DNA of 40,112 bases from Owenia fusiformis (lineage: Eukaryota > Annelida > Polychaeta > Sabellida > Oweniidae), in assembly GCA_903813345.2 (NCBI GenBank), contig CAIIXF020000052.1, positions 1 through 40,112 on the forward strand, in the 5' to 3' direction. The number at the start of each line of letters is the position of its first letter. Within the stretch, counting starts at the first letter, position 1. A program made the position numbers and the translations under genes. The notes under the pieces are model-generated. The model was not told where the DNA came from, searched no databases, and saw only the letters and a list, made by a program, of their open reading frames with translations. Shown here piece after piece: positions 1 to 13,100 of this stretch.

Positions 1-3000
1 CCGAGAGTAATTGTTTTCTATAGCCTCAGCTAAAACTGATTTTTTCTCCAGGTGTTTCATCAAGAACGTGATTGTTTTCATAAGGAGCCCATGTCGTAAT
101 GCATCTGAGAGGCTAATGTTTGGTTTGGTTTTGTCTGATAATAAACCCTTGCTAGCAGCTGCAATTATGAGTACTGTGCACCTGTATTTGTGTCTTTTAC
201 CAACCCCTTTCAATATCCAAAATGCCTTTACAAACTGCCTCATGCAAAGACATTTTAGTACCTGTTGTTACATCTGTTTATAAGCATTGTATCGGATGAT
301 AGTTGTCCAGAAGACAAGGCACAGTCAAAGATACTACTTTACCATCAACTTTGACCTTTCCATATTTGAGCTGTAGGAATTGCTTTCAATAGCCTGTAGC
401 AATGTAAGAGGCTTTTTCTTTTCAGTAACTATTCCCTTATGAATTGCATTGGTTACTGGGATATCCTTATTTGTTGTTGGATCTACAATGGTGCCTTTAT
501 CTGTGTTAAATAAACCAGATTGAATGGCCTTTTAAGAGTGACTTTCCATCCTGTTTCAACCATAGTGCCTTCAGCATCAATAAGATTTTTCTCAATAGCT
601 TTAGCAAGTGTAATGTTTTGCTCTGTGGAAGCATCAAATACAGAATTGTTTCTTGATTGTAGATTCTTGCTTTATAGCCTTCTCGAGGCTTACTGGGTCA
701 TTCAATTTTTGCTCCTCTTTATTTCCATAATTCCATACTGAATAGCCTCAATGAGTGATACTGAGGCCCCAGTTTGTAAATCTGAAGAGTTCCATTTTCT
801 AAATTTACTAAAACCATGGTCAACTGCTTGTGCTAGAGATATCTTTGAGTTTCCCTCAGGATCTTTGATGATTGTTTTCTCACTATCTATAATGCCAGAT
901 TAATAGCTTCCCTCAAACTCATGATCTCCCTGTAGATGGGTCTGTTACCTTCCCTGATTTCTTATCTACAAGGCCATATGCCATAGCATCTACTAATGTC
1001 ATAGATGATTGTTCATTGTCAGACCAAGTCCAGCAGCAATTGCCTCATGAAGAGGAGTACTTTGTCTAGAATCTGTATTGACTAAATCACCAGTCTGAGG
1101 TTCAACAACACCAGATTTTATTGCACTAGATAATGTTATATTCTTTCCAGTCAATGGATCTTTCACAAAGGTACCTGTTCCATCAATAATTCCAGCTCGG
1201 ACAGCTTCACCTACTGTCATTTCTTGCTGTGTGAAAGGATCAATTATATTTCCATTTTCAGTGTTCACCAATCCCTTCTTGGAGGCCTCATTAAAGTAAT
1301 GACTTTTGAGGCACTGTGGAAGAATATATTCCTTCATGAATGGCAGTCAGGAGTGGGACCTTTTGTCCAGATTCAGTATTATTTATTTGACCTGATTTGT
1401 CCACAATTTTTCTCTTTATTGCTTCATCCAATGTTATAACCTCCCCACTAGTTGGATCTCTGATTTGAGTATTCTTGGAATCTATTATCCCTTTATCAAT
1501 GGCTTCTTTGAATGTTAATAGTTCACCTGTTCTGGGGTCTGATATCTGGCCTGTGAATGTATTGACAAGACCATGTTTGAATGCATCAGTTACAGTCATT
1601 GTTTCAGATTCAACATCATAAACCAAGCCACTTTCCACTGCATCAAAAATAGGTATACTAGCACCACTTGTTTGACTTATGATTTGTCCACTCTTTGGAT
1701 CTACAATTCCTCTCTGAATTGCATTGACAAGACTTATAGTTTTGTTTGTGATGGATCAGATATACATGGTGTTTCTCCATCAATAATCCCCCTTTCAATT
1801 GCTTCATTTAGAGAGTACTCTATCCCAGTGCTTGGATCAAGAATTTTACCACTTTCGTAATCAACAAGGCCTTGCCTTGAAGCAGTTGCAATACTAACAC
1901 TACTGGCTGTAACATCATTCAGAATTCCCTCCTGAACTGCACTGGCTAATGACATAGATTCACCAGTTTTGATATTCTGAACTTGTCCAGTAGCTATGTT
2001 AATTATTCCAGCATCAATTGCTTCAGTAAGGCTTAGTATAGAGCCACTTGCTGGGTCCTTTACCTGTGTTGTCTGGAATCTACGAGGTGTGTTTTAACTG
2101 CTTCTTCAAGTTGCATTTCTTTTCCTGTGTTTGGATTGATGAACTTTCCATCTGCTGAAACACCAGACCGAATGATGTCTAACAATTTTGGTGTAGGACT
2201 TTTCCTAGGATTTACAACATCAACAAGTGACACATTTTCTCCCGTACTAGGATTATATATATCTCCTGTTTCAGCATTTACTATTCCTTCTCTAAGGGCA
2301 TCCAGTAAGGTTGTACATTTTCCTGTTTCAGGATTTCTTATCTCACTTGATGAAGCATCAATTACACAGAAAGGATTGCTTCTCCCAAAGTCATGTCCCC
2401 ACCCGTAGTAGGATTTGTGATCTGCCCAGTGCTTTGGTTTATAAGGCCCTTTAAGGCAGCTTCTGCTATTGTCATTTGAGGCTGGGTATCAATGAGCATT
2501 CCTTCTCTTAAAGCATCTGTTATTGTTATTATCTGTCCAGTATTCTGGTCTTGCATTGTTCCATTTTCTAAATCTACTATATCATTTCAATTGCTTCTTT
2601 GAGAGAGATCTCTTCTCCTGACTTTTGTTTTAATACTATTTTCTTGGTATCTATTAAACCTTGTCTAATAGCATCTGATAGAGTTACCTTTGCTCCTGTC
2701 TTTGGATGAGTGACATAGCCAGAACTTCCATCAATCAACCCTTTGTCTATTGCCTTAGTTAGTGACATTGTCACTTGTATCCTCAATTATACCTGTTGTA
2801 AAGCACTATTTATACTTATCCTCCTATTAGTCCTTGGCTCAATAAGCTCTCAGTGGTGGTATCAACCATTCCTTGTTCAATTGCATTTGACAATGACATT
2901 TGACTCCCTGTATGTGTATCCTTTATCATACTCTTAGTGCCATCAATAAGACCACTTTCTATGGCTTGTTTCAGAGTTGTAGACAAGCCTGACTCTGGGT

Positions 3001-6000
3001 CAAGTATTTTCCCAGTGTTTTGTCAACCAATCCTCTTGAGAAGGCTTCGTCTATTGTCAGCATTGGCTGTTTTCGTTCCAGTAGGACACCAGATTTATGG
3101 CTTCATTTAGTGATATTTTGTTTCCCGAGGTGTCAACCATTTCACCAGTTTGTTCATTGATTTTCCCGTGTTCAATAGCTTGAGACAATGTCAATGTTTT
3201 GCCTGTTTTAGGATCTGGTATGCATGTGTCAGTGTCTGATATTAGGCCAGAGTTTATTGCATCAATGATATTTAGTTTCTGCCCAGAGGCTGGATCAGTA
3301 ACCTGACCAGTCAGTGAATTTATTAACCCTGCTTTTGATGCTTCTGATAATGACATTGATTTGTGTTCTTTTTCAACAACAAGCCCTTTTGATAGGGCTT
3401 CATGTAATGATATGTTTCTATCTTGTGAAACATCAAAGACCTGCCCTGTTTTAGTGTCTACAATGCCTGATGATATGGCATCTGAGAGAGTTAGTGACTG
3501 CCCAGTGATTGGATTTTGCACAATTGTTTGTCTGGCATCCACTAGTCCTGATTCAATGGCTTCATCAATAGTGATTTGTTTACCAGACATTGGGTCTTTT
3601 AGTTGTCCGGTCTTTGGATCAATAAGGCCTTTTGTAGCAGCACCTTGCAATGTTAGTGCCATTTTTCATCCTTTATAAGACCTGTCATAATTGCTTGTTT
3701 GAGGGGAAAAGTTGTACCTGTTTCAGAATTAATCAGCTCCCCTGTTGTTCCATTTATGAGGCCATCTTCTATGGCCTTTTGAATAGGAACAAACTTTCCA
3801 GTTTGTAAATCACGAACAACTGTTCCCCCACAACTGATAATTCCCTTTTCTAAAGCTTCCTGGAAGGAAAACTCTTTACCTGTGACTGGATCTTTAATTT
3901 ACCTGTATCTGTTGATAGAAGGTCCTGGTCAATAACTCGCTGGATACTTATGGGTTCTGTGACAGCTCCTGCAATAACTCCTTTCTCAATTGCTTCATTG
4001 AGAGATATAGGCTGGTCTTTTCTGTTTGATTTTATCTTTCCAGATTTCCCATCAACAATTCCTTGATCAAGTGCTTCTGATAAGGTCACTTCCTCATTTG
4101 TATTTAGGTCTACTACTTTGCTAGTCTTACCATCTATGACACCATACTGTATTGCATCCTGATAGTCAGTTGGTCCCCTGTCAAAGGATCAGTTATTCTT
4201 CCAGTGTATTTATTCACTAGTCCCTGCTGGAGGCATCGAGCAATGTCATTAAAGGCTTTTCTTCATCAGTATCATCAACCACCTTTGCTGCCACTGCTTC
4301 ATCCAATGATATTTCTTCACTAGTGAAGGAGCCAGTCTGAGCATCTATTACACCTTTCTGTATTGCAGTTGCTAGAGTGATGTTTTTGCCGCTAGTTGGG
4401 TCTTTTACAATACTTGATTCTGCATCAATGAGTCCAGTTTCAATGGCTTCTTCTAGATCTAGCTCTTCCCCAGTGGATGGATTGGTGAGTTTTCCAGTTT
4501 GCTTATTGTATAGACCTTGCTGCATTGCCTCCTTCAACTTAAAGCCTTTGAGTTTAGTAGCTATAATGATAAACCTCTTTTGACACCTTGAACTAAGGTC
4601 ATCGTCTCACCTGTTACAGGGTTTGTGTAGTTACCAGATTTAGCATCAATTAAACCTTCCTTGACAGCTTGATCCATAGATAAAAGCTTTCCACTTCTTG
4701 TGTCTTTCACTTTATATGAAGCTTTGCTTATGAGTGACGATTTCAGTGCTTCATCAAGGGTCATTTGTATTCCAGTTTTAGGATCAGTGAAGCGACCTGT
4801 TTCTTTGCTATATACTCCTTTTTTCATGGCATCCTTCATACTTATATCAGTGGGACTATGTCTTGGTCCCTGTAGAGCAGATGTTAAAGAGACAAGTTTT
4901 CCTGATTTAGGATCTACAAGAGCTCCTCTTTTTGCATTAACTACACCTTTGGCAACAGCATCTTTGAGTGAAATTGCCATATTTGTGGAAGGATCAAAAA
5001 TCTGACTTTGTTTAGCATCAATGAGGCCCGATTTTATAGCATCAGCTAATGTAACTTTCTTGCCAGTTCTTGGATCTGTAACTTGACCAGTCTTAGTGTC
5101 ATAATTACCCTGTCTGTTAATATCACTGAGTGTAAAGTTAGGCTTTTTGGAGTCAAAATGTGTCCATCGTGCATTGCAGCTGAGAATGTGCTGCTTTTGT
5201 TGCTACCCTCATTCACAATGATTCCCGTTTCTGTATCAAATATTCCTGCATTGATTGCCTCTTCTAAAGACATTGCTGAACCAGTCAGTGACGCAGCTAA
5301 GATTGTATTGGTAGCATCTATAATGCCAATAGTTATGGCTTCTCTTAAGCTCATTTCTTTACCTGTTTTTGGATCAATGACTATGCCTGTGTCAGGAAAG
5401 TATATTCCTTCCTTAGCTGCTTCAGTGAGGCTCATGCGCGAGGGTATTGTTTCAATAAGACCTTGACTGACTGCTTCTTGAATATCCATGACACGGCCTG
5501 TTGAAGAGTTCATGATTTTCCTGTTGTTAGATCCACAATCCCTGCATCAACAGCCTCCTTCAGACTTAATGTCTTCCCTGTATGGATATCTCGCACAACT
5601 GTGTTATCTGAATCAAGCATTCCTCGTTCAATAGCTTCTGCTATGGTAATATCATCCCCAGACTTTGGGTCCCTGAGTGTGCCTTTACTCACATCATAAT
5701 TTCCCTGAGATATCATTTCCTCAATAGATACACTTGTTATTGAATCTACATCAATCACACCATGCATAACAGCATCACTCATACTCATGCTTTGACCACT
5801 TGCATCTCTCACCTGACCAGTCACCTTATTCACAATGCCCTTTGCAATAGCTTCTGAGAGAGACATTTGCTTCCCACTGGCATCCTTCAGAACTGTATTT
5901 TGACCATCAATGATTCCCTTAGCAACGGCCTCTTCTATACCAATCTGATCGCCTGTTTCTGGATTGACAACAAGACCAGAGTGAGAATCTACAACACCAA

Positions 6001-7139
6001 GACTGATAGCTTCAAGGAGGTTCAAGGCTGGTTTCTTTGTGAAAATATTACCATTACTAAATGCTTCACTTAGATTCTCTGATGTTCCAGTTTTATTGTT
6101 GTAAATGTCACCATTAACTTGATTGACTATTCCTTTCCAATTGCTTCATTCATGCTCATCTGAAGTCCTGTGATGGGATCCTTCACCAAGATGTTATCTA
6201 TGTCTATGATTCCCTGACTGATTGCTTCAGCAAATGTAAATTTACTGTTGGATGTTGGTTCTAAAAAACACTTATCTTGTGGGTCATACATATTTTCAAC
6301 TAATGCGTCTGCTAAGCCCTTTGGTTCAATCAGTGATTCAATAGATGCTAGCCTATCACTTACTTTGACCTGTACTACATCTGTCAATGGAACCATTTCT
6401 CCTGTTTCCTTCAAAATTTTGCCTGACAATGGATCTAAAATCCCACTATCTATGAGTGATTCTATGGTTGCCTCAACTTTTGTGATTGGATCTATAATAC
6501 TTGACTGTTTATCTAAGATGTTCTGATCAATAGCTTCCTGAAGTGTCATTTCTTGATTGGTACTTTTGTTCAGAATCTTCCCAGTTCTTGGATTATATTT
6601 CCCACTTGCAATCAGATCAGTGATTGATTCAACTTTGTCTGTTTCAAATATCATCCCTTTTGATAAAGCTTCTTTTAATGGAACATATTGACCTTTACTG
6701 ATATCAAGCAAGGACCCAGATTCCAAATTTATAAGACCCCTATCAATAGCCTGGCTAAAATAATCACTTCATCAAGAGAGGGTATTGAAATTCTAATGTC
6801 AGAGGTGTCAATCTGATTCTCTAGGATAGCTTTTTCAAGTGAAAGTTTTTGACCAGATTTAGGATCAAAGATAGTATTTGATATCATGTCATAAGCTTGG
6901 CTTCTGAGGACACTCAACAGTTTTGGTTTGTGGGCAACTGATTTGGGGGATGGCTGAGGTAATATAAAGGCCTTGATTAAAGCCTGGTGAAAGGGAATAG
7001 GCATGCCTGATTTTGAGTCTAGTATATCTCCAGTCACTTTGTCTACTAGCCCCTCAGCTATAGCCTGGGCAAGTGGAAGAGTACCACCACCGCTGTGAAT
7101 CAAGACACCGGACTTGTCCAAAGTTGCAAAAGATATATC
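1..7139 (-). CDS. Giant exon B: plakin-repeat region, second part, continues beyond the left edge
   Basis: Begins DISFATLDKSGVLIHSGGG and is an almost gapless array of units such as MSLxEAIxxGIIDxxTGxVxDPxTGKx. In the clean block 3,057-3,662 successive units measure 27, 27, 27, 19, 27, 27 and 26 residues. Linkers are rare compared with exon A. At least 15 frame breaks occur, nearly all explained by a missing base in a short run. Examples: plus-strand GG at 6,753-6,754, CC at 6,132-6,133, TTTT at 5,516-5,519 and C at 1,020. Unbroken segments include 6,729-7,121, 6,127-6,726, 5,510-6,025, 5,046-5,513, 4,561-4,980, 3,057-3,662 and 999-1,638. Below about 1,000 the repeats go on but are cut every 100 bp or so. 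No donor is seen, so the exon extends out of the window. Confidence 0.94.
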
Positions 7140-10100
7140 CTGTAAAGCAATTCTGGTTAGTGAAACACCCCATTATCATGCACATTCCAAATCAAAATGC
7201 AAAATAAAACAAAACCAAAATAAATAAACAACATAAAACAACAATTAAGAACAAGATGCTTTCAAACAAATCAAAATAATAAAATTATAATACATGATTA
7301 TAGTGTTACTCAAAAAAGGAATTGTAAACAATACTTAATTTAAAAAATATACAATCAGGTCAAAAATGAATGTTTTGGTGGAAAGGCTGAACTTACTCTA
7401 ATAAAATAGCAAAAAATCATTTTATTCCAAAATCATGAAAAAAAAATATTAGCCCAAAACATTCACAGATTGACCACTGATTGCAAAGATTAATACAACA
7501 TAACAAATTTGGTTCTTACCTGACTGTAAGCCCCAAATGTTGATCTGCTGAATATAGAAGAGGTTTCAGATAGCTCATCATCCTGTCGAAACCTTTGACC
7601 CATAGCTCCAGACCACTGTTGGGGTTCCACTATTTCCAAAATACCTCGCTGCATTGCATCATCAATGGATAAAGTGACGCCTGTTGTAGTGTTGACAACT
7701 TCTCCATTGGATGTCACTTCAAATCCAGGAATTGTAGCCATAGTTGGAATATCAGAGGTTGGTGATATCTGCTTCTCGCGGTCTTCTATGTAACCCTTTT
7801 GAATAGCTTCTGTAACATCCATCACTTGTCCAGTCTTTGGATGCTTGTACTTTGTCCCTGTTGTGTCCACAATACCCCTTTCACTTGCCTCAGTAACAGA
7901 CATTGGTTGTAATAGGCCTCGTTTAATGGCTTCATCAGTAGTTAATGTCTCACCAGTCTGAGGGTTGTGGTATGTGCCTGACCTGGCATCTACAATACCT
8001 TTTCTTTCTGCTTCAGTTAGCGTTAGTGGCATACCTTTCTTGAATGTACCAGGAAGAAGTATCCCTTCCATAACAGCTTCCTCAATTGTCATTCTCTCTC
8101 CTGATTGGGGGTTTATATATTCACCACTTCTAGTATCAACAAGACCTTGCTGAATAGCTTGACCTATGCTTAGACCAGATTTGTGTTCATCATCAAATGA
8201 TTTATCAGGGGATGAAGCTAATAGTCCTTTCTTAACTGCTTCTTCTAATGACATCTTCTTTCCAGATTTTGGATCTTTGAAAATTCCAGTTCTTTCATCT
8301 AGATGACCTTGTTGAACAGCTTCTGATACAGTGAGGCCTGGTTTGCCTGACGCAGGCTTGGTTTCCATGGACATTCCACTATCTAAATATCCCTGTTCTA
8401 CAGCATCTTGAAGTGGAATTTTCTGTCCAGTTTGAGGAATGATGAATGATTGTGTATCAAGATCAATTAGATGACTTGCCACTGCATCGTCTACAGTGAT
8501 TTTACTCCCAGGTTGAACAGATGTAATTGAAACACTGTCTCCTTTGGAGGTCACTTGAGTGAAGGCACTTTGTTCTGATCGTGTGTATGTGTTTGTTGAT
8601 GACTGAACTTCTGAATACCCAGCAGATGCTATGGCACCACCAAATTCAGGCGCAATGATACCATCAGCAATAGATTGCTCAATGGATTTCAGTTGCCCTG
8701 TTTTAGGATCCTGAACTTTGCCAGTTTTTGTGTCAATGATACCACTTTGAAGAGCCTCTGCAATAGTCATAGCATCATCTGTAGTGCCTGATTTAACAGG
8801 TTTTCCAGAATTGTCCAAGATGAGTCCTTGTTTGATGGCCACATCAACTGGTATTTCAATCCCAGTGGTGGGATCAGTGAAGTTTCCTGATATTGGGTCG
8901 ATTAGCCCTGAAGACAAAGCTTGTTGGAAGGTGACATCTCCGGGTTTTGACATTTCTTTTTCCTGAACTGCAGTTGTTTTACTTGATTGAAAGCTTGTGC
9001 CCACATCAGACAGAGTTCTGGATGTGAATTCTCTCTGCTCAACACTAGCATCAATAAGGCCTCTCTTTATGGCATCACCAATGGACATCCTTTCGTCTGT
9101 GGAGGGATCCATATATTCCCCACTTGATGGGTTGAGAATTCCTTGTTGTACTGCTTGACTTACACTCAGTTTTTCTCCCGTTGTCGTGTCAGTCACACCA
9201 TGAACCTTATAGTTGGCTATCTTACTGGGAGATTGTATTGGGATTCCATAGGATTGAGATTCTTGAAGAGGAAGAGGTGAGCTAACCTCTCCTGTAGTGA
9301 CCAAACCTTTGTCAACTGCATCGTCAAGTTTGATCTCTTCACCAGTGATGGTATTTATGAAGACTCCCTTCTGTGGATCAATTATTCCTCTTTCAACAGC
9401 ATCTGCCACTGGAATTTCCTCTCCTGTTGATAGATCAATGACTGTTTTTATTTCCAGTGTCTGTGGCTCCATTGCACCTCTACCACCAATATCTTGACCA
9501 GGTTTATGAACCCCATTGAAATCGCATTATCAAGGGACATGATTTCCCCAGTTAATGGATTTGTGTAAATTGCAGCATTTATGTTAACCATTCCTTGACT
9601 TTCAGCTTCAGCAACAGTCAAGCCTTGACCAGTTCTTGGATCTACTACAATTGTGGAAGAACTAGATGATTGGATTGATTGTTTTGTAGTTGTAAGGAAA
9701 CTGTAGTGTGGATCTGCTTAGCCTCAACAAGGCCAGATTTGATTGCATCATCAATGGATATTGTCTCCCCTGTGGCTATATTAGTGAATGTTCCAGATGT
9801 CTGATCAATGATTCTCCGCTGTTCAGCTTCCTCTACTGAGATAGTCTCTCTTGTGTGTGGGTCAATTACACCATTCAGAGAATAAGTGACAGTTGCTCCA
9901 GGAGTTTCAGATGAATACACAGCAGTGGATGGGGCTTTTGAAGCATCTATTGGTTCAGTCTTCACAAGACCTCTTGATATGGCTTCATCAATGGACATTG
10001 TTTCATCTGTTAGTAAGTTGACATATTCTCCCTTTGCTTTATCTACTATCTGGTGCCGTACAGCATCAGCAATTGGAATTTCCTCTCTGTTCGTGGATCA

Positions 10101-13100
10101 AGGACTGATTTAATTTAAAGGACCCAGTTTCATGGAGGACAGCTGTTTTTAACAGCTCCACTTCCAGGTGTTAGCTCCTTTACTTTTATTAGGCCTTTAG
10201 CAACAGCATCTTGTATGGCCATAGTTTCACCAGTCATTGTATCAATGTATTTACTTTTATCAGGGCTAACCAAACCTTTCTGTATGGCCTCAGACACAGG
10301 AAGGTGTCTTCCCGTTTCAGGATCAACAACAGATTCTACTGCGAATGCTTTAGTTTCAAAGACTGCTGTTGTTGAAGCAGACTCCCTGGAGAATTCAGAC
10401 GAGGCCTCTGCATTGATAAAGCCCTGGGTTATTGCTTCCTGTATAGATAAAGTTTGTCCTGTCTGTGGATTTGTGTAGATACCTTTAGCTAAATCAATCA
10501 TACCAGAAGCTAATGCTTCTTCCACTGGAATTTCCTCATTTGTAAAGGTATCTCGGACTGATTTAAGACTAAATGATTGTTCAAATGCTTGCCCAGGTGG
10601 CAGGAGTTCACCCTTCGATGTATCAGCGGAAATCAATCCTTTCTGTATAGCGTCCTTCATGGATACCTCTTCGCCAGTCCTTGGATCTTTGTATTTCCCC
10701 TCAACCACATCAAGAATACCTTTCTCAACTGCTTTGGAAGCAGATATTGACTTTCCAGTTGATGGATCTATAACAGAGTTGATACTGAAGCTCTTCTTTT
10801 CATGGAGTAGTTGTGCTGTCATACCACTAACAATTGTTGTTTCTTCCTGAACAACATCAACCTCCTTTGCATTGATAAGCCCTGCTCAACTGCCTCTTCA
10901 ATTGTCATCCTTTGGCCTGTCTTTGGGTTCTTGTACATTCCACTAGTGTGGTCTAATATTCCTTCATTTATAGCCTTCTGTACAGATATTGGCTTGTTTG
11001 TTCTTGGATCAATCATGGATTCAATGTGGAACTGCATATGCTCTGCAACTTGGGTTTTAGCCAGTGTTCCACTTTGAATAATCTCTTCTCTAGAAACGAT
11101 GGAGTCAATAACCTTGCCCTTTATTAGTCCTAATTCTACAGCAGAGGCTATAGGAATCTTCTCTCTTGTTACTGGATTGATGTAAAGACCAGCATCATGA
11201 TCAATGATTCCATCTTGTAATGCTTTCTCCGGTGAGATTTCTTGGTTAGTTCTAGGATCTATAACAGCACCTACTGCCATTTTTGTCTGTTCCTTCACAG
11301 TTGTGGTCCTGGTACTTGGTTCTTGTTCAGGTATATGTTTCTTCCTGATGGTATGCTCATTGACAGCCTCTCCAAGACTTAACTTGTGTCCAGTTTTTGG
11401 ATCGACATAATGTCCTGTTGAATCTAACAGTCCCTTTTCAATTGCTTCCTTCAGATTGAAAAGTTTGCTTGTCCTTGGATCAATTAGTTCAGCTGATAAG
11501 GGATCAATAAGGCCAGCATCCAGAGCTTCTTCTAGTGTCATTTCAACACCAGTATTAGGGTCAGTAAACGCTCCCGTTGATTTATCTACCACTCCTCTTT
11601 CAATGGCCTCACCTATGGGCATACCTCTTGGGCGGGACTCTGTAGTAGAAGAAAACTGCTTCACTTTAGTGAAATCTACAATGTCAGCACTTCTTTTGAC
11701 CATTTCTTTAGATTTTACATTCTGTACTCCCTTCTTTACTGTATCAACTACGGCCTGCCCAGCGAGAATGGGAGCCGCAACAATTGCCATAAGTCCAAGT
11801 TTAGTAGCTTCTTTCACGGACATTCTGCTACCTGTTGAAGCATCCATGAACATTCCTGTGTAGGCATCAATACGACCTGCATCAATAGCCTGTTGCAATG
11901 TCCATGTTTACCAAGAGCTGCATCATACAGTTTTGAGTTAGGATTGATGAATCCTTTCTTTATGGCATCCTGAATCCCCATGTGTTGTCCTGTTTTGGGG
12001 TCAGTGAATTCTCCTGCTTCAGCGTTGAATAGCTGTTGCTTAATGGCCTCCGAAAATGTCATTGGAAATGGTAGTCTTGGGATGATTCAATAGTTGCATC
12101 AACAAGACCCCTCTCAATAGCAATATTAAGGTCCATGACAACACCAGAAGAAGGATCTTTAAAAGTGTTGTTTACAACATCAACAATACCACTGTCTATT
12201 GCTTCGTTGAAGGGAATCCCAGAACTTGTAGTTTGTTTTGAGGTTATGGATGAAGTGGTCACTTGCTGTGTTTGGCTCGTACCTCCCTCTGTTATAGTAA
12301 CACTTACTCCACCTTCTGGAATGATCAAATAACCCTGTTTAACGGCATCATCTAATGGCATTTGTATTTTGGTAATGGGTTCAGTGAAAGTATTCGACTT
12401 AAGATCGATAAGGCCATTTTCAACTGCTTCTTTGAATTTAATCCCATCTGGTGGAGCAATGTATGTAGTAGTGTCTGCTGGTTTCTTTCTTGATTCAATA
12501 GGGGCAACAATGGGCTCTAGAACATATCCATTTGACAGCAGCAGACAGTGACATTATTTCACCAGTATTCGGATCCCTAAATGTTCCACTTCCAAGATCC
12601 ACCATTCCCTTCTCTACTGCCTGTTCCAAAGGTATACCATGTACTTTAATTGTGGTAGTTTTGGTTTCAATGACACTCCTTTCTTCTTCAGTCACTGACA
12701 CATATCCAAGTTCTACAGCAACAGTAAGTGGAAGCTCTTGTCCAGAATTGGGGTCCTTGTATATACCTAATTCCATATCCACAAGACCTTGTTGTACAGC
12801 AGTTGTTAATGTTGCTTCTTTAGTTTTTCCCAATCCTTTTTCGGGGATATAGCCTTCAAGACATGCCTCTGTGAATGTGTAGGTTTTCCTGTATTTTTGT
12901 TGATGAAGTCTCCATTATGGGGGTTTACTATTTTTCTTTTGATGGCATCTGCTAGTGTTATCTTTTTGTTGGTAGCTGGGTCTATAACAATGGACCTGTC
13001 TGGGTCAATAAAACCTCTATCAATAGATTCCTCTATGGTCATCCTGTATCCAGTGAATGGATCCTTTACTCTACCTAGTGGAACGATCGCAAGTCCTTTC